From: Acidobacteriota bacterium
GTDB taxonomy: Bacteria; Acidobacteriota; Blastocatellia; Pyrinomonadales; Pyrinomonadaceae
Length of the DNA: 64,000 nt
Direction of reading: 5' to 3'
Assembly (NCBI GenBank): GCA_018269075.1
Contig: JAFDVJ010000005.1
Span: 1-64,000 of the forward strand
The stretch's first letter is position 1. Each line of letters begins with the position of its first letter. Of the stretch, positions 35,570 through 43,836 are shown one piece after another. The notes below the pieces were generated by a model. That model did not search any database. It was not told where the DNA came from and saw nothing but the letters and a program-made list of their open reading frames with translations. The translations under genes and the position numbers were made by a program.

Positions 35570-35620
35570 AGTTTGTTGGTATCCAAAACAAAGTTTAGTT
35601 GGAATCGGGATCGAAGTCAA
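35570..35620 (-). promoter_or_regulatory. TonB-dependent receptor promoter with overlapping operator candidate
   Basis: On the minus strand TTGACT (35620-35615), 17 bp, then TAAACT (35597-35592). The -10 region overlaps TCCAACTAAA, shared with the xylF upstream palindrome. Directly downstream lies an imperfect inverted repeat, TTTGTTGG-TAT-CCAAAACAAA (35572-35592 on the plus strand). AACTTTGTT is also shared with the ROK gene's own promoter. A repressor bound here would block transcription; the ROK protein encoded just upstream is the obvious candidate. Confidence 0.6.
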
Positions 35621-35645
35621 GAAAAACCGCGGGTATTTTAAAATT

Positions 35646-36845
35646 TCAGCTGGCCGAAGCGAATTTTTTGGCCAGTACGAGACTCAGCGAGCCGATCAGC
35701 GTCGGCGAGTCGCCGAGCGAGGAGGCGATGATCGAGGTTTTCGGGAGGCCGCCGCGGACGCTTCGCTCGGCGATCGAATAAAGCTCGTCGGCGATGATGT
35801 CCCACGCCTCGACGATGATGCCGCTGACGATGACCGCCTGCGGGCTCAGACCGACGATCAGGTTGGAGATGCCGATGCCGAGAAAGCGGGCCGTTTCGCG
35901 CAGCGCCCGGACGGCCTGCGTTTCGCCGTTTTTGGCGAGCGTCACGAGATGCTTGATGTCGACGGCCTGCTGGGTGAGATTTTCATCCTCGAGCAGTTTC
36001 TGGTAGCGGCGGATGATCGCCTTTTCCGAAGCGTGGGCTTCCCAGCAGTCGCGGCTCCCGCACGAACACTGGACGGGCGCGTCGACGCCGACGATCATAT
36101 GCCCGAACTCGCCGGCCGCGCCTTTCTCGCCGCGGTAGATCTGACCGTCGAAAATGATCCCGGTGCCGATCCCCTCGCCGACCAGAACCGTTATGAAATT
36201 GCGGGTTTTACGGATTTTATCGTGTCCGAACCAGAGCTCGGCGAGGGCGATCGCGTTGGCGTCGTTTTCGATCGTCGCCGGAAAACCGGTGACCTCCGTG
36301 ATCTGGGCGGCGATGTTCCAGTCGCGCCAGTTGAAATAAGGAATATAAAGGACTTTGCCGAGCGTCTGGTCGGCGATTCCGGGGACGCTGATGCCGACCT
36401 CGAAATCGGATTCGGGATGCTTCGCGGCCAGTTCCCTGATCTTTTCGATGATCTGCCCGGTCATAAAGGCCATATTGGCCGAGGTCGGAAACGTCTCCTT
36501 TTCGAGCACCTGGCCGGCCAGATCGGCGATGGCGACGGTGGTCTTCTGCGGCGTCACGTCGACGCCGATCGCGATCGGGCTGCCGGTTTTCAGCCGCAGC
36601 AGCGTCGGTTTGCGCCCGCCCGTCGAATCGCCGGTGCCGATGTCCTCGATCAGGCCGGCTTCCTGCAGATCGTCGACGATCGCCGACACCGTCGACCGCT
36701 GGAGCGCGGTTTCGCGCGCGATTTCGGCCCGTGAAATAGGCGAGCGGTCACGGACGTAATTAAGAACTATCTGTTTGTTGATGTCCCGGATCGTGTTCGG
36801 ACGGGCAATCTGGGTCTTCGCTTTTTGCAAATAAATTCTTTTCAT
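35646..36845 (-). CDS. ROK-family transcriptional repressor (NagC/XylR/Mlc type)
   Basis: 399 aa from ATG 36845; the frame extends to 36902, but upstream residues overlap the promoter. The N-terminal winged helix-turn-helix (about 20-70: IVLNYVRDRSPISRAEIARETAL then STVSAIVDDLQEAGLI) is followed by the ROK sugar-binding domain with IGVDVTPQKTTVAI, IENDANAIALAE, GEGIGTGIIF and the zinc motif CSCGSRDCWEAH. Such regulators leave their operators when a sugar is bound. It lies upstream of the receptor gene on the same strand; palindromes resembling each other occur at three promoters in this window. Confidence 0.92.
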   Translation of the reverse strand: MKRIYLQKAKTQIARPNTIRDINKQIVLNYVRDRSPISRAEIARETALQRSTVSAIVDDLQEAGLIEDIGTGDSTGGRKPTLLRLKTGSPIAIGVDVTPQKTTVAIADLAGQVLEKETFPTSANMAFMTGQIIEKIRELAAKHPESDFEVGISVPGIADQTLGKVLYIPYFNWRDWNIAAQITEVTGFPATIENDANAIALAELWFGHDKIRKTRNFITVLVGEGIGTGIIFDGQIYRGEKGAAGEFGHMIVGVDAPVQCSCGSRDCWEAHASEKAIIRRYQKLLEDENLTQQAVDIKHLVTLAKNGETQAVRALRETARFLGIGISNLIVGLSPQAVIVSGIIVEAWDIIADELYSIAERSVRGGLPKTSIIASSLGDSPTLIGSLSLVLAKKFASAS

Positions 36846-36875
36846 CTGTCTCGTCGCTCGATAATTATGGTTAAT

Positions 36876-36903
36876 ATTATGACAACTTTGTTGCAAAGCC
36901 AAA
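36876..36903 (-). promoter_or_regulatory. ROK gene promoter with palindrome in the spacer
   Basis: On the minus strand TTTGGC (36903-36898), 16 bp, CATAAT (36881-36876). The spacer contains the perfect inverted repeat CTTTG-TTG-CAAAG (36886-36898), the right position for autoregulation. Its AACTTTGTT core matches the receptor promoter region. Confidence 0.5.
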
Positions 36904-37075
36904 CGAACATTTGAAAGAATTCCTTTTTTTCACCAAAATCCGGTCAAAAAGGTCTTACCAATTATCAATCTGCCGATATTTTTTTTCGCCCGCCGACCAA
37001 CCATCTGAATGCGGTCGAATAAAAAAAAGAGGCCGGCGCCCCTATAATATATTATGCGAGTGAGATTTAGGAAAA

Positions 37076-37108
37076 CGGCCGGGCCTTTTTTAGGGGAAGG
37101 CCCGGCCG
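37076..37108 (-). terminator. Hairpin downstream of the CRTAC1-like gene
   Basis: CGGCCGGGCCTT (37076-37087) and AAGGCCCGGCCG (37097-37108) form a perfect 12-bp stem with a 9-nt loop, 18 bp after the stop codon of the minus-strand gene. The following T tract is short (GTTTTCC), so it may act as a weak intrinsic terminator or as 3'-end protection. Confidence 0.7.
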
Positions 37109-37126
37109 AACTTGGTCAGCCCAATT

Positions 37127-38935
37127 TTATTTCGAAGGCTCGGGTCCCTGTCTGACGGTCATCAGGACGTTGATTTTATCGACCGCGATTTTTTCGCGCT
37201 CGCCGCCGGGCCAGACGATCTCGAGCGCGTCGACCTTCGTCGCCTCGCCGAGCCCGATGTGAACGGTCTGATCGTTCTGCGAGGCATAGCCCGCGCCGCT
37301 CGTCAGATCGAACCGCTGGCGCAGTTTGCCGGTCGTCACAAAGACTTTCGCGCCGATCGCGTCGCGCGGCGATTTTTTCGCCGGGTCGCCGACCAGTTTG
37401 AGGGCCAGCCAGTTGTTCTTGTCGCCGCCGACATTTTTCAGCAGCGCCGGGGCCGCATCCATATTCGACGTGATGAAATCGAGATTTCCGTCGCCGTCGA
37501 AATCGGCCACCGCCAGCCCGCGCGCGCAGAACGCCTCGGCGAGCCCGCTGTTCGGCGCGGCCCCGACGCGTTCGAAGCGGAGCTGCCCGTTCGCCTGTTG
37601 TTTCCCGTTTTTGAAAAGCAGGACCTGCTGCGCAAAGCTCGTCCCCCATTGATATTTATCGACGACCGGATAAACGTGGCCGTTGACGACCAAAACGTCC
37701 TTCCAGCCGTCGTTGTCGAAATCGAGAAAGGACGTGCCCCAGCCGAGAAACGGAATCGTCGGCTCGCCGAGCCCGGCCTGAAAGGTGATGTCCGTGAAAT
37801 TGGCGTCGCCGTCGTTGCGGTAGAGCGTGTTCGAATCGTCCGAGAAATTGGTGATGTGGAAATCGACGCGCCCGTCGTTGTCGTAATCGCCGACGCCGAG
37901 CCCCATCCCGGCCTGTTCGCGGCCGTTTTCGCTGAGCGCGATGCCCGACGGATAGCCCGATTCCTCGAAGGTGCCGTCGCCCTTGTTGATATAAAGCTGT
38001 TTCGGGGTCGAATCGTTGACGACGATCAGATCAAGATCGCCGTCGTCGTCGATGTCCGCGAAAACCGATGACAGCCCGTAAAAATTGCCCTCGTCGCGAA
38101 CGCCCGCCCGATCGCTGACGTCCTCGAACTTGCCGTCCTCACGTTGGCGGAACAGATGATCCTTGGCGCCCTTCAGGCCGCGCGGCCCGCACATCACCGG
38201 CTGCCCGCGAAACTGGCAGAAGTTCCGGCCGATCGTTTTGCCCTTGTCGACGTCGAGCGGCGACGGCGGCAGGTTTTTTAAGTCGAATTCGAGATAGCCC
38301 GGCACGAACAGATCGAGCCGGCCGTCGCGGTCGTAATCGCCGAAGGTCGCGCCGGTCGACCAGTTCCTGAAATCGAGATTGACCTTCGGGGCGACGTCGG
38401 TAAACGTCCCGTCGCCGTTGTTTTTGTAAAGCCGCGAAACGCCGTAATTGCTGACCCAGAGATCGGCGAAACCGTCGTTGTTGTAATCGCCGACGGCGAC
38501 GCCCATCCCCCAGCGTTCGTTGGCGACGCCGGCTTTTTCGGTGACGTCTTCGAACTTCCAGTCGCCGAGATTATGATAGAGCGCCGACCGCGGGGCCTTT
38601 TCCCTGCCGAGCTCGGCGTTGATCGTCGAGCCGTTGAGCAGAAAGATGTCGGGCCGGCCGTCGTTGTCGTAATCGAAAACGGCGACCACGCAGGCCGTCG
38701 TCTCGAGAATGTATTCCTTTTCCCGGCCGCCGGACACGCACTGAAAATCCTTGAGCGCCGTCAGGGCCGTGACGTTCTCGTAAACCTTCGGCGCTTTGGG
38801 ATCGACGATGCCGGCCGTCCGCCGCGAAGTGTAAACCTTCGCCTCGCCGGTCGAAACGCCGCCCATCTGCTCATCCTGCGCGGGGGCGCTCGTCAGAAAA
38901 CACAATACGAATGCGATTAAAGCTAATTTTCTCAT
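37127..38935 (-). CDS. CRTAC1/ASPIC-UnbV family FG-GAP repeat protein
   Basis: 602-aa secreted protein with a signal peptide (1-19, TSAPAQ). From about residue 85 to 480 there are at least seven FG-GAP/VCBS-type repeats with calcium-loop sequences such as DYDNDGRPDIFLLNG, DYNNDGFADLWVSN, DYDRDGRLDLFV and DFDGDGNLDFITSN, predicting a beta-propeller. The C-terminal 100 residues are an ASPIC/UnbV domain (WLALKLVGDPAKKSPRDAIGAKV, VDALEIVWPGG). Very common in Acidobacteriota and Planctomycetes; role in surface adhesion or carbohydrate interaction is suspected but unproven. Followed at a distance by cytochrome genes in the same direction. Confidence 0.93.
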   Translation of the reverse strand: MRKLALIAFVLCFLTSAPAQDEQMGGVSTGEAKVYTSRRTAGIVDPKAPKVYENVTALTALKDFQCVSGGREKEYILETTACVVAVFDYDNDGRPDIFLLNGSTINAELGREKAPRSALYHNLGDWKFEDVTEKAGVANERWGMGVAVGDYNNDGFADLWVSNYGVSRLYKNNGDGTFTDVAPKVNLDFRNWSTGATFGDYDRDGRLDLFVPGYLEFDLKNLPPSPLDVDKGKTIGRNFCQFRGQPVMCGPRGLKGAKDHLFRQREDGKFEDVSDRAGVRDEGNFYGLSSVFADIDDDGDLDLIVVNDSTPKQLYINKGDGTFEESGYPSGIALSENGREQAGMGLGVGDYDNDGRVDFHITNFSDDSNTLYRNDGDANFTDITFQAGLGEPTIPFLGWGTSFLDFDNDGWKDVLVVNGHVYPVVDKYQWGTSFAQQVLLFKNGKQQANGQLRFERVGAAPNSGLAEAFCARGLAVADFDGDGNLDFITSNMDAAPALLKNVGGDKNNWLALKLVGDPAKKSPRDAIGAKVFVTTGKLRQRFDLTSGAGYASQNDQTVHIGLGEATKVDALEIVWPGGEREKIAVDKINVLMTVRQGPEPSK

Positions 38936-39028
38936 CTGGATACCAATACCGTTTCATTTGAAAAACAGGTCGTCCGGGAGGCGGTCGACGCCAATGTCAG
39001 GCATCCGAAAGCGGTATCAAAAATCGTC

Positions 39029-39397
39029 TTACAGGCCGCGCACGTAGCCGATCACGCTGGTGATCTGGGCCTTGGTCAGTTTTTTACCGAAGGCCGGCAT
39101 CTTTTCCGCGCCCTTGGTCACGATCCGGTTCAGCCGCGAGGCGCTCATCCGGGCCGCGCGTCCGCCCGAAAGGTCGGGCACTTCATTCTGCCGGCCGAGC
39201 GCCGTGTCGCCCTTGCCGTCGGCTCCGTGACAGCGCGCGCAGTTGTTCAGAAAAATGGACCGGGGCGATTCCCTCAGGGATGATTTGACGGTGTTAACGG
39301 CGGCCGTCCCGGTTTTGGCCTCCGAGCGGCCGGCGAGCCAGAAACCGGCGCCGGCCAGAAAGATCAGGATCAGAGTTATTTTCAGTTTGGTTTTCAT
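39029..39397 (-). CDS. Monoheme cytochrome c
   Basis: 122-aa periplasmic or membrane-anchored electron carrier. A hydrophobic segment at residues 7-22 exports or anchors it. The heme-attachment motif CARCH is at 53-57, and the distal methionine ligand is likely the one in EKMPAFGKKLT near 101. The fold ends in the helix ITSVIGYVRGL, typical of cytochrome c class I / cbb3-type domains. It starts 3 bp after the stop of the pentaheme cytochrome gene, so the two are translationally coupled and probably form one electron-transfer module. Confidence 0.92.
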   Translation of the reverse strand: MKTKLKITLILIFLAGAGFWLAGRSEAKTGTAAVNTVKSSLRESPRSIFLNNCARCHGADGKGDTALGRQNEVPDLSGGRAARMSASRLNRIVTKGAEKMPAFGKKLTKAQITSVIGYVRGL

Positions 39398-39400
39398 AAT

Positions 39401-41653
39401 TTATTGTAAAAGCGCTAAATACTCGGTTTTCTGCTGTCCCGGATTGAACGGAAGCAGATCGTGGGTGTGAAACGGCAGCGATTCGTTGCCGGCCGCCGGA
39501 TTCGCCTGCAGGAAATTGCCGGCGAGCGCGGTTACCTGCGGATCGTCCTTGAGATCCTTGAAGATCACCGCTTCCTTTTTGGCCTCGTCGCGCATACCGA
39601 GCTTCTGGTAAAGAATCATCAGATTATAGTGCGAGCCGACGTCCTCGGGGTCGATCGCGAGGATCTGCAGATAGTAGTTCTTCGCGATTTCGAGCTGCGC
39701 GCCGCGCTGTTCTTTGGGAACGCTGTCGCTCTTGATCTTCGCGAGCTCGCCGAGCTGCTGGAGCGTGACGCGGTCGCGCGGGTATTTTTCGAGCACCTTC
39801 TTAAAGTCGGCCTCGGCTTCGTCGAGCCGGCTCTGAACCCGCGAGATGCGGCCCGACTGAAACAGCGCCCGCATATTCTGCGCATCGATCGCGAGCGCCT
39901 TGTCGACCAGTTTTTCGGCCTCCTTCCAGCCGCCCATCTCCATCAGCGCGAGCGCCTTGTTCGTGTAGGCAAAGGCCTTATAATCCTTGAAATCGTAATC
40001 GACGACCGCGTCGAAGGCGTCGGCCGCCTGCGGAAACTGGCGCTGATCAAGGAGCGCGATCCCGTAATTGTTCCACCGCCGCCAGTCGGGCATCGCCTTC
40101 GGATCGACCGGCTGCGATTTGTTTTCCTCACCGACGAGCAGGACGCGTTCGGATTTCGCCATCATCACGACCGGCAGGTCGCGCGATTTGCCGAGCGCGT
40201 AATCGCTGAAGACGCGGGTAAAGCGCCGGTACTGGAGCTTGGCGGTCAGCTTGAGCTGGCCGCCGATGTTCTGCGGGACGACGAATTTGTAGCGGGCCAG
40301 ATCCGAGCGGCCCGAGGGAATCGCCAGATTCTGCGCGACGACGCGCGTTTTCCAGATGTGATGGAGGTCGTTGAACGAGCCGTCGCCCTTGACGAGATAG
40401 GTCTTGTAGCAGTGCGCCTTGTCGTCGAGGTCGCCGTCGGGCCGGATGTAGCCTGATTTGAACAGGACCTTGTCGGCCGCGTCGGTGACTGTGAATTCGA
40501 CGTAGGCCTCGTAAAAATCGCGGAGCTCGGGCGGAAAGCTGTGGCCGATGTTTTTATTCGTGATGACGACGTCGGCCGTCAGCGTGTCGCCTTCCTTTAT
40601 TTTAAAGTCCTTCCGGTTGAGCGGCGCGATCAGTTTTTCCTTCGATTTCTTTTCCGACTGGACGTGGAGCGCGAAGATGTCGACGCCCATCTTATCGTCC
40701 TGCAGGAACTTCTGGACGGCTTCGAGCTGGTCAGTGTAATTATAAAAGGAAGGGATCGCCGTGTTGGCCGAGGCCCAGCGGTGCGACGCGATGTTGCCGT
40801 CCTTGGCCGAAACGTCGAAATATTTGGTCGGCACGTCGGTCATATGACAGGTGTTGCAGGTCTCCTTGTTGCGCACGTAAAAAGGATGCGGCGACTCTTT
40901 CGAGAAGGAAGACTGCTGCAATTCGTCGGCGAGCGCGAAGGCCCGCATAAATTTGTAGTCGTTCAGCTCCTGCGGAACCTGCGATTTATGACAGGCGCCG
41001 CAGAACTCGGGCTGTTTTAGAAGCGGCCGCATCATCGCCCGCTTGTGATCCGGAACGTTGTTGAGAATCTCCTGATCGGTCGCCTCGAGGGTTTTCGTGC
41101 CGTCGGGCTTTTCGAGCAGCGCCGGCTGGCCCATCACGTAGCCGCCGATGCCGCGGCCGTTGACCGATTGGATCGAGTGGCAGGCGATGCAGGAGACGCC
41201 CTCGTCGTCGTAGGGCCGGTTTTTGAACTGCGGTTTGTCGGTCAGAGCGCCCGCAAACAGCGCCGCCGGATTATGGCAGGACTCGCAGTGCCGGGTAAAG
41301 GCGATGTTCTTCTGTTTGATCAGATCCTTGACGTTTTTCTGGTAGAACGGCTCGCGAAAACTGTTGGCGTGGGCCGATTCGCGCCATTGCGGGTGGGCGT
41401 CGGTGTGACATTTTCCGCACCTGGCCGAGGCGATGAAATCCTCGCCGTTGATAAACTGACCGTCGAAGGTCGTCGCGTTGCTCGGGCCGAAGGGTTTTTC
41501 CCGGCCGAAACGATAGTCGTAGCTCTCTGAAATCCACTTATTGTATTCCTCGGGCGACATCTTTCCGCTCTTGACGATACTGCCGGTCAAAAAGCAGGCC
41601 GCCACCGCAAACCACACGGTTAAAACTGAAAATTTCACGAACTTAGTCTTCAT
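39401..41653 (-). CDS. Pentaheme cytochrome c-554-like protein with TPR tail
   Basis: 750 aa from ATG 41653; a TTG four codons earlier is the alternative. N-terminal signal/anchor segment (about 8-27). Five CxxCH heme motifs are visible: CGKCH, CESCH, CIACH, CGACH and CNTCH, all in the first 280 residues, as in the cytochrome c554 / octaheme-related group. Residues about 330-470 form a beta domain (KEGDTLTADVVITNKNIGHSFP). The C-terminal third has TPR-like helices (YGIALLDQRQFPQAADAFDAVVDY). A periplasmic multiheme electron-transfer protein; its donors and acceptors are unknown. Forms an operon with the monoheme cytochrome. Confidence 0.9.
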   Translation of the reverse strand: MKTKFVKFSVLTVWFAVAACFLTGSIVKSGKMSPEEYNKWISESYDYRFGREKPFGPSNATTFDGQFINGEDFIASARCGKCHTDAHPQWRESAHANSFREPFYQKNVKDLIKQKNIAFTRHCESCHNPAALFAGALTDKPQFKNRPYDDEGVSCIACHSIQSVNGRGIGGYVMGQPALLEKPDGTKTLEATDQEILNNVPDHKRAMMRPLLKQPEFCGACHKSQVPQELNDYKFMRAFALADELQQSSFSKESPHPFYVRNKETCNTCHMTDVPTKYFDVSAKDGNIASHRWASANTAIPSFYNYTDQLEAVQKFLQDDKMGVDIFALHVQSEKKSKEKLIAPLNRKDFKIKEGDTLTADVVITNKNIGHSFPPELRDFYEAYVEFTVTDAADKVLFKSGYIRPDGDLDDKAHCYKTYLVKGDGSFNDLHHIWKTRVVAQNLAIPSGRSDLARYKFVVPQNIGGQLKLTAKLQYRRFTRVFSDYALGKSRDLPVVMMAKSERVLLVGEENKSQPVDPKAMPDWRRWNNYGIALLDQRQFPQAADAFDAVVDYDFKDYKAFAYTNKALALMEMGGWKEAEKLVDKALAIDAQNMRALFQSGRISRVQSRLDEAEADFKKVLEKYPRDRVTLQQLGELAKIKSDSVPKEQRGAQLEIAKNYYLQILAIDPEDVGSHYNLMILYQKLGMRDEAKKEAVIFKDLKDDPQVTALAGNFLQANPAAGNESLPFHTHDLLPFNPGQQKTEYLALLQ

Positions 41654-42078
41654 CTCAAACCACAACTCCCGTTCCTTTTTCTGGTTTTATCTAAATTGTA
41701 TATGGCAAAATTGATGGTATCTGATTGAATTTAACGCATTGAAAGGCCGCTTCGCAAGTTATTTGCGCCAAAATTGTTCCGGCTTTCGGCCGAAACGCTC
41801 CCCGATTCTCTTTTTTTTTGAACAATTCCTTTATATGCTGCATTTAGAGATTATTTTCTTTTCCTCAGACGGAAATCGGTCAGAGCCTGTTCCGACCGCC
41901 GCGCGGGCTTTTGAAGGGCCGTTTTTCGACCTTCCCGACGGAGTCGTGAATTTTTTTGTTCAAGGGACTTTCAAAACCCGAATAAGTGTGATATAAATGT
42001 TGCAAATTTAGCTTTTACCGAATTTTACCGATGCAGTAAGACATTGAGTTATTTTTTTGTATTTTTTCCCAGTTTTTA
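41654..42078. other. AT-rich divergent intergenic region
   Basis: About 425 bp between the minus-strand cytochrome operon and the plus-strand FecR-like genes. It holds a CGCAA-GTTAT-TTGCG hairpin (41753-41767). An 85-codon plus-strand frame at 41739-41996 has no ribosome-binding site or recognisable product and is probably not a gene. No confident promoter for the cytochrome operon could be assigned. Confidence 0.6.
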
Positions 42079-42107
42079 TTGACATAGCTAAATAATTCGT
42101 GTAAAAA
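42079..42107 (+). promoter_or_regulatory. Sigma70-type promoter of the FecR-like gene pair
   Basis: Perfect -35 box TTGACA (42079-42084), 17-bp spacer, -10 box TAAAAA (42102-42107). The transcript would start near 42114, leaving a leader of about 50 nt with AGAGGAG (42155-42161) before the ATG at 42166. Confidence 0.7.
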
Positions 42108-42165
42108 ATCTAAAGGTTTGATTTTTTTGAAATTATTGACTTAACGGGATACAAAGAGGAGAAAT

Positions 42166-42807
42166 ATGAATAGCAAAACATTGATTCGCAAGGCACTTTC
42201 GTTATGCTTGGTGGTGACAGTCTACGCAGCCTACTCGATGGTTGCCTTCGCCAGCAGCGAAAAAGTTGCCGGAGAACTTTTAATTTCGGGGAAAGATTCC
42301 AGTGTGAGAGTTAATGGCGAAGCGGCGCAGAACGGCCGGACGATTTTTTCCGCCAGCTCGATCTCCACTCCTGAAAATTCCACCGCGATTATTGACCTTG
42401 GAAAAATCGGCAAACTCCAACTTGCTCCGAACACTACGATCAACGTAGCCTTTACCGATAAAGCCATCAGCGGCGATTTAATGACCGGCCGCGTCACGGT
42501 GCTGGGATCGGCCGAAGCCGTCAGCATCAAAACCACCGAAGGAAAAACCGTTAAACTCAATGCCGGTGAATCGGTGTCCGCCGGTCTGCCCGATGACAAA
42601 GATTATCGCGACAGCAACGGAAATTGTGTCGATGCCGACAAAGACGGCAAATTAGAATGTGACGACGCCAAAGTCGGCGGGCTCGTCTGGTGGGGCTGGA
42701 CGGCCATTCTGGGCGGCGCCGTTGCCGCCGTCGTGATCGCCGCCACCACGGACAACAACCGGATCGCTCTCGGCGGCGGAACCACGGTTGTCAGTCCGAG
42801 TCGCTAA
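42166..42807 (+). CDS. Secreted FecR-like domain protein with C-terminal membrane segment, copy 1
   Basis: 213 aa. Signal peptide 1-29 (YSMVAFA). Residues about 35-145 resemble a FecR-type beta domain (SVRVNGEAAQNGRTIFSASSI, STAIIDLGKIGKLQLAPNTTI, GRVTVLGSAEAVSIKTTEGKTV). A loop DADKDGKLECDD (about 155-166) has the residue spacing of a calcium EF-hand loop. A tryptophan-rich hydrophobic segment (WWGWTAILGGAVAAVVIAA) near 175-195 precedes a glycine/valine tail ending VVSPSR. The next gene is a paralogue with the same order of parts. Not related to a sigma factor here, so this is not a FecIR signalling pair; likely a structural cell-surface protein. Followed by a terminator. Confidence 0.8.
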   Translation: MNSKTLIRKALSLCLVVTVYAAYSMVAFASSEKVAGELLISGKDSSVRVNGEAAQNGRTIFSASSISTPENSTAIIDLGKIGKLQLAPNTTINVAFTDKAISGDLMTGRVTVLGSAEAVSIKTTEGKTVKLNAGESVSAGLPDDKDYRDSNGNCVDADKDGKLECDDAKVGGLVWWGWTAILGGAVAAVVIAATTDNNRIALGGGTTVVSPSR

Positions 42808-42816
42808 AATTATTGC

Positions 42817-42855
42817 AATCTTCCGCCGCGTTTTGGCGGAAGATTTTATCTTTTT
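42817..42855 (+). terminator. Intrinsic terminator between the FecR-like paralogues
   Basis: AATCTTCCGCC (42817-42827) and GGCGGAAGATT (42835-42845) form a perfect 11-bp stem with a 7-nt loop, followed by TTATCTTTTT. It lies 10 bp after the first paralogue's stop and 40 bp before the second's start, so expression of copy 2 may be lower or separately controlled. Confidence 0.88.
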
Positions 42856-42884
42856 CAAGATTGACATTAGGAGGAATTTTTTAA

Positions 42885-43601
42885 ATGCTCAGCAAAAATT
42901 TGATTCATAAATCATTCACACTACTGACCGCGGTCGCGGTTATGTGTGTGTATTCGATGGTGGCTCTGGCTGCGCCGAAAGATATTACAGGTGACATTAC
43001 CGTTTCCGGGCAGGTCTCGGTTAACGGACAATCAATTGTTTCAAATTCGACTGTCGTTTCCGGAAGCACGATCGTGACGGGCGACAATTCGACGGCTGTG
43101 ATCAGCCTTGGAAAAACCGGCCGCGTCGAACTCTTGGCTAATTCCAACATTTCGTTAAGATTTTCCGATACCGGCATTACCGGCATCCTTTCCGAGGGTA
43201 AAGTTCGGGTTTCCAACGCCGCCGGCGTGGCGACGACGATCACCACGAAAGATGCCGCCGTCATCGCCGATGCCGGACAGAGCAACAGCTTTGCCGTCGA
43301 AGTCGAATGCTCGCACACGCACGTTGACACGATCAGCGGTCTGGTGACGATGCGCACCGGCAACACCGACAAACAGGTCGCCGCCGGAACCGATGGCGTC
43401 GCCGGAAATCTTTCGCAGGCCGGCTGCAAGCCCTGCGTCCGTCCGGGTCCGGGCGTTCCGGTTGCCAATATCGGCGCGCTGCCGCTCTTCGCGATCCTGC
43501 TGGCCGCGGCCGGCGGTATCGGCACCGCGGTGCTCGTCGGAACGTCGAACGACACCTCGACCACCGGCGGCGGAGTCGTCGTGGTCAGCAACATTCGCTA
43601 A
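42885..43601 (+). CDS. Secreted FecR-like domain protein with C-terminal membrane segment, copy 2
   Basis: 238 aa, paralogous to the preceding gene. Signal peptide 1-30 with the shared YSMVALA end. The FecR-like domain (about 35-150) includes STAVISLGKTGRVELLANSNI and GKVRVSNAAGVATTITTKDA. In place of the calcium-type loop it has a cysteine/histidine-rich stretch (VECSHTHVD near 143 and AGCKPCVRPGPG near 185). A hydrophobic segment (ALPLFAILLAAAGGIGTAVLV) precedes a tail ending VVVVSNIR, close to the first copy's ending. AGGAGG lies 8 nt before the ATG. The pair is followed by UDP-glucose dehydrogenase and epimerase genes. Confidence 0.8.
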   Translation: MLSKNLIHKSFTLLTAVAVMCVYSMVALAAPKDITGDITVSGQVSVNGQSIVSNSTVVSGSTIVTGDNSTAVISLGKTGRVELLANSNISLRFSDTGITGILSEGKVRVSNAAGVATTITTKDAAVIADAGQSNSFAVEVECSHTHVDTISGLVTMRTGNTDKQVAAGTDGVAGNLSQAGCKPCVRPGPGVPVANIGALPLFAILLAAAGGIGTAVLVGTSNDTSTTGGGVVVVSNIR

Positions 43602-43629
43602 GCGAATCAGTAATTTCTGAAAAACTAAC

Positions 43630-43656
43630 GCGGGTCAAGTTATCAAACTGGCCCGC
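43630..43656 (+). terminator. Hairpin after the second FecR-like gene
   Basis: GCGGG (43630-43634) pairs with CCCGC (43652-43656), with an inner AGTT/AACT stem. TTAACTTTGCTTT follows, a weak T tract. Probable terminator of the gene pair. Confidence 0.6.
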
Positions 43657-43666
43657 TTAACTTTGC

Positions 43667-43696
43667 TTTAGTTTGTGAATTATTTAACAATATAAT
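43667..43696 (+). promoter_or_regulatory. Candidate promoter of ugd
   Basis: A perfect -10 box TATAAT (43691-43696) has a poor -35 match (TTTAGT, 43667-43672) at 18 bp. The resulting leader would be about 135 nt with no obvious riboswitch fold. AAAAAGG near 43815 is a weak ribosome-binding site for ugd. Confidence 0.45.
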
Positions 43697-43836
43697 TTGT
43701 CGAACCGTTGTAAATCGGTTTCCCGACCGGCTGATTTGACGGCCCGGATCATTACTTTCCCGCTTCCTCCGGCGTTTGGAAAAGCTGATTTGCGACGTAA
43801 TTTAGAAAAAATAATAAAAAGGTATATTAAATAAGT

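Noticed and set aside
41739-41996. 85-codon plus-strand open frame
   Set aside because: No ribosome-binding site, AT-rich surroundings and no recognisable product.
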